Assembly (NCBI GenBank): GCA_012959845.1
Contig: DUCL01000068.1
Coordinates: 1 to 5,391 of the forward strand
DNA from: Candidatus Poseidoniales archaeon
GTDB lineage: Archaea > Thermoplasmatota > Poseidoniia > Poseidoniales > Poseidoniaceae
Direction of reading: 5' to 3'
DNA: 5,391 nucleotides
A program made the translations under genes and the position numbers. Positions 1-5,391 of this stretch are shown piece after piece. Under the pieces are notes generated by a model, which worked only from the letters and a program-made list of their open reading frames with translations, made no database searches and was not told where the DNA came from. Position 1 is the first letter of the stretch. Each line of letters starts with the position of its first letter.

Positions 1-224
1 CCATTCTTCTCGTTTAATCTAGTGATCTCACAAATTACAGTATCGCCAATATTGGCAGTGGTAATCATTTTTGTTGCAGACACAGAACCGATTCCTTCAT
101 CGATTGAAAATTGTCCAATAACAGTAGAAATGATTGCTCCATCTCTCTCGATTGTTCCTTCACCAGCCTCACAATCGGAGGTGGTGGATACTTGCATTCC
201 TGGGGTGACGAGGCTCGCCGTCAT
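1..224 (-). CDS. csl4: Exosome complex RNA-binding subunit Csl4, N-terminal part (gene runs off the left edge)
   Basis: Csl4 is one of the two S1-domain cap proteins of the archaeal exosome. It sits on the Rrp41/Rrp42 ring and helps recruit RNA and DnaG for 3'-5' decay or tailing in the cytoplasm. The minus strand encodes 74 codons plus two bases before the window edge. Residues 6-9 read VTPG, and residues 21-29 read GEGTIERDG. This is the Csl4 N-terminal signature (a PGD-like turn, then G-x-GTYE-x-DG). A segment with NIGDTVICEITRL starts near residue 58 and matches the first strand of an S1 RNA-binding domain. I place the start at 224 because AAGGA (234-238) lies nine bases upstream. An in-frame ATG at 233 abuts that motif directly and would add only MIK. 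The C-terminal zinc-ribbon expected in archaeal Csl4 lies outside the window. The upstream methylase neighbour fits the predicted exosome-linked gene neighbourhoods of archaea. Confidence 0.85.
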   Translation of the reverse strand, partial: MTASLVTPGMQVSTTSDCEAGEGTIERDGAIISTVIGQFSIDEGIGSVSATKMITTANIGDTVICEITRLNEKN

Positions 225-233
225 TTTTATCAT

Positions 234-238
234 TCCTT
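234..238 (-). promoter_or_regulatory. Shine-Dalgarno motif of csl4 (AAGGA)
   Basis: AAGGA on the minus strand is nine bases before the ATG at 224 and immediately abuts a second in-frame ATG at 233. Normal spacing favours the start at 224. The motif decides between the two starts but does not exclude a leaderless start at 233. Confidence 0.5.
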
Positions 239-334
239 AAGCAGACTTGGCCCAATGAGGGACGCAAATCGTATCGCTCTAATGTCGGGGGGTAGCCCAC
301 CCCTTTTCAAACTCTCTCATCACTATCGCCATCA

Positions 335-357
335 AACGTTGCCAAGAAAGCAACATT
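335..357 (-). other. Small inverted repeat between methylase and csl4
   Basis: In the minus-strand transcript, about 12 bases after the methylase stop codon, GUUGC (354-350) can pair with GCAAC (342-338) around a seven-base loop. Three outer pairs (A-U, A-U, U-G) extend the stem to eight. No U-run follows, so it does not look like a simple intrinsic terminator. It could be a processing or attenuation structure, or it could be chance. The whole 234-368 gap contains no gene that I can support. Confidence 0.3.
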
Positions 358-368
358 GCTAGGGAATA

Positions 369-1034
369 TTATTCCAATTCATCAATCTCTTCAATTGGTA
401 TTTTTGAATTGCCCGAACGATAGAAACGCCAACAAATAATATCGGTAAATGCCTTACCTTTAGAATGATGAGAATAGGTCGGAGGTAAGCGGAATTTACT
501 TTCTAAAATACCTTCAACCTCCCATCCATTGTCCTTTGCAAGAGATTCTAAGTGAGTCGCTTTTGCCGAGTGTAGAACATGAATTGCTTCAACATCTTGA
601 GCAAATGCGTATTGCAAAATCACGCGGTCTGCTCGCTTACTTTGCACTCCCCAAGGAGGATTCATCACAATGATGTCTACGTCGGATACATCAATATCAT
701 CAGTTCCAACAAAAGCCTCAATGACCGAGGTCTTAGCGGCAAATTGTGACTTCAAATTTTGACAATTTTTTCTTGCCACTTCAGCAGCAAGAGGGTCTGC
801 TTCCACCATTGTTACTCGTTCTGCTCCGATTAATAGACAGCCAAGACCTAAGATTCCATTTCCAGCGCATAAGTCAAGAACATGTTTTCCACCAACATCA
901 TCCAATTGGTCAACTCCTAGCATCCAATAGGCTGCTAAGTCACCTTCTGTCGCATATTGTTCAAGTTCAACATTTGAACATGGATGAGGAATAAGTTTTG
1001 ATAATTCAATGGCCAAATGCTTTGGCCGCATCAT
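369..1034 (-). CDS. METTL5-like (COG2263) N6-adenine RNA methyltransferase
   Basis: Predicted S-adenosylmethionine-dependent methylase of the METTL5/COG2263 family, whose eukaryotic member makes m6A in the small-subunit rRNA. An rRNA adenine is the likely target here, by inference. From the start at 1034 (221 residues), residues 24-29 read LEQYAT, the family's N-terminal signature. Residues 53-60 (LDLCAGNG) form the SAM-binding motif I, and an acidic residue in VEAD (77-80) ends strand 2. Residues 125-128 are NPPW, the amino-methylase motif IV, followed by GVQSKRADR, which resembles the family's GxQxxxADR stretch. The usual form is NPPF or NPPY, so Trp is a variant. Length is typical for the family (about 200-220). 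An ATG at 1046 would add four residues, overlap the zinc-ribbon stop and lack a ribosome site. GGTGA at 1044-1040 serves the ATGs at 1034 and 1031. The gene is followed by csl4 after a 144-base gap. Confidence 0.85.
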   Translation of the reverse strand: MMRPKHLAIELSKLIPHPCSNVELEQYATEGDLAAYWMLGVDQLDDVGGKHVLDLCAGNGILGLGCLLIGAERVTMVEADPLAAEVARKNCQNLKSQFAAKTSVIEAFVGTDDIDVSDVDIIVMNPPWGVQSKRADRVILQYAFAQDVEAIHVLHSAKATHLESLAKDNGWEVEGILESKFRLPPTYSHHSKGKAFTDIICWRFYRSGNSKIPIEEIDELE

Positions 1035-1039
1035 CAGAT

Positions 1040-1044
1040 TCACC
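1040..1044 (-). promoter_or_regulatory. Ribosome binding site of the methylase, embedded in the zinc-ribbon stop region
   Basis: GGTGA on the minus strand lies five bases before the ATG at 1034 and eight before the ATG at 1031. Its TGA is the stop codon of the zinc-ribbon gene, so a ribosome terminating there is positioned to reinitiate. This supports translational coupling and argues against the upstream ATG at 1046. Confidence 0.45.
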
Positions 1045-1300
1045 ATCGCGGCTGACGAAATTGTTGATTATGCTGACGTTGCTGGGCAGCCAGATCTGCT
1101 TGTTGGCGCATCGCTTGAAGTCTTGCCATGGTATTTTCTTGATTCTGTGGCTGTCCTGCAGAAAGTCGTTGATAGTGTATTTGTTCAGCTTCAGAACGAA
1201 GACGAGCAAGGAGTTGCTCTCCCGGTTGTTGGTTACCGCAAAATCTACAGAAACGAATCCCATCTTGGTGTTGCTGTCCACAGTTGATACAGAATCCCAT
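1040..1300 (-). CDS. Small zinc-ribbon protein with glutamine-rich tail, function unknown
   Basis: An 86-residue protein with no recognised full-length family. Residues 4-7 (CINC) and 18-21 (CRFC) form two CxxC knuckles ten residues apart. Each is followed by Gly (CG), the pattern of a short rubredoxin-like zinc ribbon that binds one Zn2+. The rest is predicted helical and hydrophilic: 20 of 86 residues are Gln, with Arg, Ala and Glu, ending in FRQPRW. Heptad-like Leu/Ala/Met spacing over about residues 30-72 could make a coiled coil. There is no signal peptide or membrane segment. The start is supported by GAGGG six bases upstream. The stop overlaps the methylase ribosome site, so the two proteins are probably made together. 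An RNA- or protein-binding role next to an RNA methylase is inference only. A 103-residue reading frame on the same strand (1317-1006) covers this stretch but shows no family features, and the Cys pattern favours this frame. Confidence 0.75.
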   Translation of the reverse strand: MGFCINCGQQHQDGIRFCRFCGNQQPGEQLLARLRSEAEQIHYQRLSAGQPQNQENTMARLQAMRQQADLAAQQRQHNQQFRQPRW

Positions 1301-1304
1301 TTCT

Positions 1305-1311
1305 CTCCCTC
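1305..1311 (-). promoter_or_regulatory. Ribosome binding site of the zinc-ribbon gene
   Basis: The minus strand reads GAGGGAGAGAA directly before the ATG at 1300. GAGGG lies six bases from the start and GGGAG four. It is the strongest purine-rich leader in the window and fixes both the frame and the start of the small gene. Confidence 0.55.
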
Positions 1312-1345
1312 ATTCAATGCAGTGGCTTGACCATTTTGAACCTAC

Positions 1346-2449
1346 TCATGACATTGCGGTCAATTGTAAGAAAACAGGCCATGTTTCAAATCCAATTGCT
1401 AACGCTCTTTCACTAAGATCTTCCCATCTTGGGTCATTCATCATTTCTGAAGGCTCTATGCCGGCAGCCATTAGTCCGCTTACCAATTCTCTAAATTCGA
1501 TTTCAACATCAGACATTTCAGGAACTTCTTCGGCCTCTGGTTCTGGAAGGCTAACATTATTAGAATCATCAGATGAAGGTTGTGAATTATCAAAAGTAGA
1601 TTCAAAGGTTGAATCATCTACCACCTCTTCAGCAATAGGTTCAACAGGAGATGCGCCAGGTAATGGAACAAATGCGATTTCATTAGATGCGATGCTAACT
1701 TCGTTGGCTACTTCTTCAGCAGCACTAGCCATCACTTCTTGTTTGAAATCATCAACCATGTTCTGCATCTCCGATTCTACTGCCACTGGTGCAGGTGCAG
1801 CAACACTTTGAATTGGAGTTGGTTCAACTTTTGTGATATTGACTTTCTTTTGTAAACGGCCTACTCCCAAAACCTCAGCCTGTTGTCTAGCCAATTCTGC
1901 GGCTTGACGTCTTGGCAAAGAAACGAAACACTTTCCAGGGATGCTGGAAGGTGGGAAAGGTAAGTAATAATTTTCAATTGAAGGAAGTGAAGGATGTCTA
2001 AAGCACAACATTCTCTCACTTTCAAACGGTCTTTGATTTGGCAAACCCATTGAGAAAGGAACAGAACTAACTTCTATGGTTCCGCGTAACCATCCTTCGT
2101 TTGTAATCAAGTGTTGTAACCAAGGACCCATGTCAGGTGTTGCCAAGTCTACGAATTGGAAAGAAGCATCTCTCGCATCAAAACCTTGTTCCTCTAACAA
2201 CTTTGCTTCTGCCCGTGGACGATGGAAGACAGTAAGCACAGGTTGTCCATGCTCGACCATATCGCCGTGAAGTTCCATTAATTTGCGCTGTTTGCGCGGA
2301 AGAATTAGTAAAATTTTCAGCCTTGTAGCCTCACTATCCCACATTTCGCCCCATCTTTCATCAGCCTCAACAATTAGTTGACCAATGGTCATGTCCGGAA
2401 TTAACGCTGTGATTCCCATGCCCGCACCGGTGCTAGGAGTGAGACTCAT
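1346..2449 (-). CDS. Modular acidic-linker protein of unknown function
   Basis: A 367-residue protein I do not recognise. Residues 10-183 look like a globular alpha/beta domain. KILLILPRKQ (45-54) and VLTVFHRP (71-78) are hydrophobic strands next to basic turns, and the domain continues with Trp-, Pro- and Phe-rich segments to about 180 (IPGKCFVSLPRR). Residues 180-200 are a basic Ala/Gln helix. About 205-315 is a low-complexity linker rich in Pro, Val, Glu, Asp and Ser (for example EPEAEEVPE). Residues 315-362 form a compact predicted helical module (EIEFRELVSGL, then a second helix after DPRWEDL). No membrane segment, signal peptide or catalytic motif is visible. It follows asd by 24 bases and precedes the zinc ribbon by 45, so it is probably cotranscribed. 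Start choice is open: AAAGG touches the ATG at 2449 with no spacer, whereas the ATG at 2419 has GGTG five bases upstream. The domain-linker-module layout suggests a scaffold or adaptor, but that is inference. Confidence 0.75.
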   Translation of the reverse strand: MSLTPSTGAGMGITALIPDMTIGQLIVEADERWGEMWDSEATRLKILLILPRKQRKLMELHGDMVEHGQPVLTVFHRPRAEAKLLEEQGFDARDASFQFVDLATPDMGPWLQHLITNEGWLRGTIEVSSVPFSMGLPNQRPFESERMLCFRHPSLPSIENYYLPFPPSSIPGKCFVSLPRRQAAELARQQAEVLGVGRLQKKVNITKVEPTPIQSVAAPAPVAVESEMQNMVDDFKQEVMASAAEEVANEVSIASNEIAFVPLPGASPVEPIAEEVVDDSTFESTFDNSQPSSDDSNNVSLPEPEAEEVPEMSDVEIEFRELVSGLMAAGIEPSEMMNDPRWEDLSERALAIGFETWPVFLQLTAMS

Positions 2450-2473
2450 CCTTTAGCAATAGTGCCGATGCGA

Positions 2474-3592
2474 TTAGTCGAGATAACCTTCGTTCAAGGC
2501 AAATTCGGCCAGCAAAACAACTCCACCAGCCGCTCCTCTTATCGTATTATGAGAAAATGCTTCAAAAGATAATACATCAGGCTCAACCAATTCTAAATTA
2601 CCTACTGTAATCGCCATACCAGCCCTTAGGTCCTTACTCGGTTCAGCATCTTGGGGAAAAGAATCTCCATCGGCCCAAAGATGCTTATCTGTGTCAATTT
2701 TATCAACCAACTGAATTGGATTTGTTGGGGCACTTGGCAAATTTAGTAATTGCGGAATTGCGTGGAAAGATGACATAAGCAATTTGACTTCGGCAAGGGT
2801 GGTAGGGTTGAGTAATTTTACAGTGACGAATACTTGATGTCCATCTTTCCTAGAAATTCGTTGGCAAACGATATCCGTGTCTATTGATGCATTTGCGATA
2901 TGGACCGAAGATTTCGGATTTTTGCGCGAAGGTCCATCCATTGTTTCGCCCAAAACATATCTTAACTCACTGGCAGTTTTTCTTGCTTCGTCTGGTATTT
3001 CAGGGTCAACTGAACCAGCTAGTGCCTTTTCATCAAATAATAATCTCCAACCTGCTCCCGAAAGGGATTGTTCGCTACGCATAGTAACCGACTTTATTCC
3101 TAATAATTTGCTAAGTGGGGCTAATGGCATTGCCAGAGGGATTAATGTGCAATTAGTTGAGCAGGCCAAAGGCAAGCCATCAACAGCAAAATGTTCCATA
3201 TGACTTGGGTTGATTTCCGCAATTATCAAGGGGATTCCATCAACACGACGGTATGTACTGGCATTAGAAAATACTGCAAATCCAGATTCTGCTAACATCG
3301 GTTCAACAGATTGTGCTATCTGGCTGGGAATTGCAGAGAACACAATACTAACTCCAAGATCAAGTAATTGTTTACAGATGTTTGAATTGGATAAATCTAA
3401 GACTACCATATCGGCAATATCTGGCCTTTCCTGCTCAAGTCTCCAATCGATAGAATGCAGTGGTTTTCCCGCAGTATCTGGGCCTCCACAAATAGCAACC
3501 AATTCAAACCAAGGGTGGTTTACTAATCGTTGCTGCAATCTTTGGCTAACAATTCCGCTAGCACCCAAAATCGCGCACAGACGCTTTGCCAT
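2474..3592 (-). CDS. asd: Aspartate-semialdehyde dehydrogenase (archaeal/fungal-type), with atypical active-site motif
   Basis: Catalyses NADPH-dependent reduction of L-4-aspartyl phosphate to aspartate semialdehyde, the branch point to lysine, threonine, methionine and isoleucine, in the cytoplasm. The 372 residues are close to the family's usual 340-370. Residues 9-17 (LGASGIVSQ) form the Rossmann phosphate loop; the family norm is GATGxVGQ. Residues 143-148 read ACSTNC, with C144 aligning to the nucleophile of the usual NPNCSTxG. EQSLSGAGW (174-182) matches the conserved QxxSGAG segment. R245 and H252 lie in RISRKDGH, equivalent to RVPxxxGH, where His is the general base. SHNTIRGAAGG near the C-terminus is the family's closing signature. 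Deviations: Ala replaces the Asn before C144, and a second Cys (C148) takes the usual Gly position. No other Lys/Thr pathway gene is nearby. A divergent relative such as a malonyl-CoA reductase-like dehydrogenase cannot be fully excluded. The gene follows the GT2 gene by 45 bases. Confidence 0.88.
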   Translation of the reverse strand: MAKRLCAILGASGIVSQRLQQRLVNHPWFELVAICGGPDTAGKPLHSIDWRLEQERPDIADMVVLDLSNSNICKQLLDLGVSIVFSAIPSQIAQSVEPMLAESGFAVFSNASTYRRVDGIPLIIAEINPSHMEHFAVDGLPLACSTNCTLIPLAMPLAPLSKLLGIKSVTMRSEQSLSGAGWRLLFDEKALAGSVDPEIPDEARKTASELRYVLGETMDGPSRKNPKSSVHIANASIDTDIVCQRISRKDGHQVFVTVKLLNPTTLAEVKLLMSSFHAIPQLLNLPSAPTNPIQLVDKIDTDKHLWADGDSFPQDAEPSKDLRAGMAITVGNLELVEPDVLSFEAFSHNTIRGAAGGVVLLAEFALNEGYLD

Positions 3593-3637
3593 AGAACCGC
3601 CAATGAATAACTGCCCTTGACTGTTTGTAAAGTGAAT

Positions 3638-4375
3638 TTAGTTTTTAATAACTAAATTGCCTTCACCCAATTGTAACTCAACTGGGGTTGGAAATATTCT
3701 GCGAACCAATAATTTACGAAGAATTAACCATCCATCTGGTACGCTTCCAAGTTTCGCTTCTCCGATTCGCTTTGAATAGCGGATAGGAATAAATGTGATT
3801 TTGATTCCTTCTCTCGCACAAGACGTGAACATTTCTGCTTCGATTTCAAATTTCATACTATTCAATTTTAATTTGCTTAGTGATTGGCGATTGAATGCCC
3901 AAAATCCAGAGCATAGGTCATTGGTTCCGACTCCAAATAATGTAGTTGCAAACCAAGTCAACAAATGGTTTCCCAAATAATTCAACCGCGTCATTGCACC
4001 ATCATCTATCCTACCTCGTAAACGGTCACCAACTACAATATCACGATTCTTTAAGCGTTTGATAAAATCAACAATCTGTTCAGGGTGATATGTTCCATCA
4101 CAATCTAGCATCACCAAACTATCACTTTCAGATTTCAAGAAATGGAGGAATCCTAATCGCATAGCGGCGCCCTTGCCGGTTCCTTGTTGTTTGATTACCT
4201 CAGCACCGAGGTCTTGAGAAACTTGTACAGTATCGTCTTTACTTCCACCATCAACGACCAATATTGAAACATCCCAGCCAAGTTCTTCTAATTCAGAATT
4301 AGGAATTCTAGGAATAATCTCTGCCACACCTTCCGCTTCATCAATAGCGGGAAGCATCACAGTTAGATGTGGCAT
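3638..4375 (-). CDS. GT2-family glycosyltransferase, dolichyl-phosphate sugar synthase type
   Basis: Probably transfers a sugar from a nucleotide-sugar donor to a polyprenyl (dolichyl) phosphate on the cytoplasmic face, supplying a lipid-linked donor for surface glycosylation. The donor sugar cannot be told from sequence. The 245 residues carry the GT-A motifs in order: VMLPAIDEAEG (6-16, equivalent to LPTYNEAEN), LVVDGGSKDDT (39-49), GTGKGAAMRLGF (65-76), and the metal-binding DxD as DCD (91-93) in MLDCDGTYHP. VVGDRLRG (114-121) and DLCSGFWAFNR (153-163) follow. Near the C-terminus, RYSKRIGEAKLG matches the family's YxxRxGxSKL element. Unlike many DPM1/GtrB-type enzymes there is no C-terminal transmembrane pair; the tail ends in a basic amphipathic stretch (ILRKLLVRRIF) that may touch the membrane. 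No clear Shine-Dalgarno motif precedes the ATG at 4375. The gene lies 52 bases downstream of a membrane protein, which may be its partner. Confidence 0.85.
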   Translation of the reverse strand: MPHLTVMLPAIDEAEGVAEIIPRIPNSELEELGWDVSILVVDGGSKDDTVQVSQDLGAEVIKQQGTGKGAAMRLGFLHFLKSESDSLVMLDCDGTYHPEQIVDFIKRLKNRDIVVGDRLRGRIDDGAMTRLNYLGNHLLTWFATTLFGVGTNDLCSGFWAFNRQSLSKLKLNSMKFEIEAEMFTSCAREGIKITFIPIRYSKRIGEAKLGSVPDGWLILRKLLVRRIFPTPVELQLGEGNLVIKN

Positions 4376-4427
4376 GTGGTATAGTTGAATGTCAATTGGC
4401 TTTGATGCCTTCGCTTATTTCCACCGA

Positions 4428-5391
4428 TTAAACCAGTTCAATCCAATGTAGTAATAACCCCGACTGGTCAATGATGATATCACCTCTACCGCTGAGCCCC
4501 GTTGGATTAATCCACCTTTGTGAAGTAGTGGAATCACTCCATGTTATTGAATAATCAATCTGCATTAATAGTTGATTATTTTCAAAAGTAAAGCAATCTT
4601 CAATGAAACCACTACCTTGCGGTATTATATTTTGACTGGATACAGTTGTTGTTACAGAATCTGTATTGCCAACTCGTTCAATTACCAAACAAATCGTGTG
4701 CGAGTTATTCTCATTGTCGGTATATTCATTTTCTATGACAAATTCAGAATCAATACCCTCTTGGACAAAGATTCTATTTTTTGTTAGAGATATGGGGTTT
4801 TGGAATTTTTGAGATATCCATGTATCGGTTTTTTGCTGACATGAATTCACACAGTGCTGGTTATTGATTGCAATAAAATTACTTTGCGATTGATTGCCAC
4901 TAGGGATGAATTGCCATAACTTGCTAGAATCAATATTCTCCATCACATTCCAATATTGTGATTTTGCAAGGAAGAATTGCATCACACCTCTTGGCGAGGT
5001 AATCGCATGAGTAACCGCCAATTGTGAAAGAGAATCAATGTCATCTGATTTGATAGCATTGGTAACCTCACCCTGAATAGAAGATTCTAACTCAACTAAT
5101 CCCAAAGTGGGTATGCTAGTCAATTGAATGTGAGACGGAACATCCCACAAATGCCCCCAGTGTGTGTTTTCAGAATATACAATACTTCCCTCTGGCAAGT
5201 CATTTAATGATTTTCTAAGTTCTATATCAGAATCACTAATCGGACGTAATTCATCATGTTGTGACATTTCGATCATTATCATCAGCCCTGAAGAAAACGC
5301 CAACATAATCGCTATAATGACAGTTGAAACTACCTTGCGGTTTAGATGTGGATTCCAACCATAGGTCAGAACCCTATTGCCCCCTCCTTCA
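4428..5391 (-). CDS. C-terminal part of a multi-domain membrane protein, possibly a GT-C-type glycosyltransferase (runs off the right edge)
   Basis: The reading frame stays open from its stop at 4428 through 5391, so this is the 3' part of a larger gene. It gives 320 residues before the edge; the first ATG (5306) falls inside a membrane helix and is not a credible start. Residues 17-19 (NRK) precede a hydrophobic helix at about 20-40 (VVSTVIIAIMLAF and on). The positive-inside rule then puts the following roughly 275 residues outside the cell. That domain opens with a stretch of the form LPEGSIVYSENTHWGHLW, resembling the segment after the last helix of PMT/Stt3-like GT-C enzymes, and continues with SIPTLGLVELES. 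The latter half is Ser/Thr/Asn-rich and probably beta-structured. It has four Cys (HCVNSC, ICL, DCF) and two N-glycosylation sequons (NQS, NNS). The GT2 gene 52 bases downstream supports a glycosylation role. No catalytic motif is visible, so the GT-C assignment is inference. Confidence 0.6.
   Translation of the reverse strand, partial: EGGGNRVLTYGWNPHLNRKVVSTVIIAIMLAFSSGLMIMIEMSQHDELRPISDSDIELRKSLNDLPEGSIVYSENTHWGHLWDVPSHIQLTSIPTLGLVELESSIQGEVTNAIKSDDIDSLSQLAVTHAITSPRGVMQFFLAKSQYWNVMENIDSSKLWQFIPSGNQSQSNFIAINNQHCVNSCQQKTDTWISQKFQNPISLTKNRIFVQEGIDSEFVIENEYTDNENNSHTICLVIERVGNTDSVTTTVSSQNIIPQGSGFIEDCFTFENNQLLMQIDYSITWSDSTTSQRWINPTGLSGRGDIIIDQSGLLLHWIELV

Noticed and set aside
287..307. GGGGT-agccc-ACCCC followed by TTTT on the plus strand, like an intrinsic terminator
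   Set aside because: No plus-strand gene leads into it. On the minus strand the T-run becomes A's before the stem, so it would not terminate minus-strand transcripts.
22..362. Two overlapping plus-strand open frames of 72 and 83 codons
   Set aside because: The first is antisense to csl4, and the second runs from csl4 into the intergenic gap. Neither resembles a known protein, and the csl4 signature is on the opposite strand.
1006..1317. A 103-codon minus-strand frame overlapping the zinc-ribbon gene
   Set aside because: It is longer than the zinc-ribbon frame, but it has no motif and would overlap the methylase start. The CxxC pairs and the well-spaced ribosome site belong to the other frame.
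1284..1811. A 175-codon open frame on the plus strand
   Set aside because: It is antisense to the C-terminal linker of the 367-residue minus-strand protein. Its Ser/Thr/Ala-rich sequence mirrors the low-complexity codons there, and it has no family features.
3210..3620. A 136-codon open frame on the plus strand
   Set aside because: It is antisense to the N-terminal half of asd, whose motifs are unmistakable. No conserved motif or ribosome site is seen.
3624..3631. TTTACAAA on the minus strand, 35 bases before the asd start, as a possible archaeal TATA box
   Set aside because: The spacing would fit a short leader, but the match to a TATA box is weak, no upstream BRE is evident, and asd may simply be cotranscribed with the GT2 gene.

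Overview
The window looks archaeal. The partial gene at the left edge encodes an archaeal/eukaryotic exosome cap protein of the Csl4 type. It sits directly downstream of a METTL5/COG2263-type RNA methylase, and both families are absent from ordinary bacterial neighbourhoods. The base composition is moderately AT-rich, the genes are compact, and two lineage-type proteins of unknown function are present (a Gln-rich zinc ribbon and an acidic modular protein). This suggests a free-living euryarchaeon, possibly a marine Thermoplasmatota/Poseidoniales-like lineage. That placement is inference: there is no rRNA or other marker in the window.

Every supported gene lies on the minus strand, so transcription runs from high to low coordinates. 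In transcription order: (i) 5391-4428, the C-terminal part of a membrane protein cut by the window edge, with one visible transmembrane helix followed by a large outside-facing domain; (ii) 4375-3638, a GT2 glycosyltransferase of the dolichyl-phosphate-sugar synthase type; (iii) 3592-2474, aspartate-semialdehyde dehydrogenase; (iv) 2449-1346, a 367-residue protein of unknown function with a globular N-terminal region, an acidic linker and a short helical C-terminal module; (v) 1300-1040, a small zinc-ribbon protein with a glutamine-rich tail; (vi) 1034-369, the METTL5-like N6-adenine RNA methylase; (vii) 224-1, the N-terminus of Csl4. Gaps are about 25 to 52 bases, except for the roughly 144-base gap before Csl4, which holds two small inverted repeats. 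The zinc-ribbon stop codon provides the likely ribosome binding site of the methylase.

Functionally there are two blocks. The right part (membrane protein plus GT2) looks like surface or lipid-linked glycosylation. The left part (zinc ribbon, methylase, Csl4) looks like RNA modification and decay. The amino-acid biosynthesis enzyme and the unknown acidic protein lie between them. No mobile element, CRISPR array, tRNA or rRNA is visible. The points most worth a second look are the Gln-rich zinc ribbon coupled to the RNA methylase, the unknown modular protein, the atypical active-site motif of the dehydrogenase, and the NPPW motif of the methylase.
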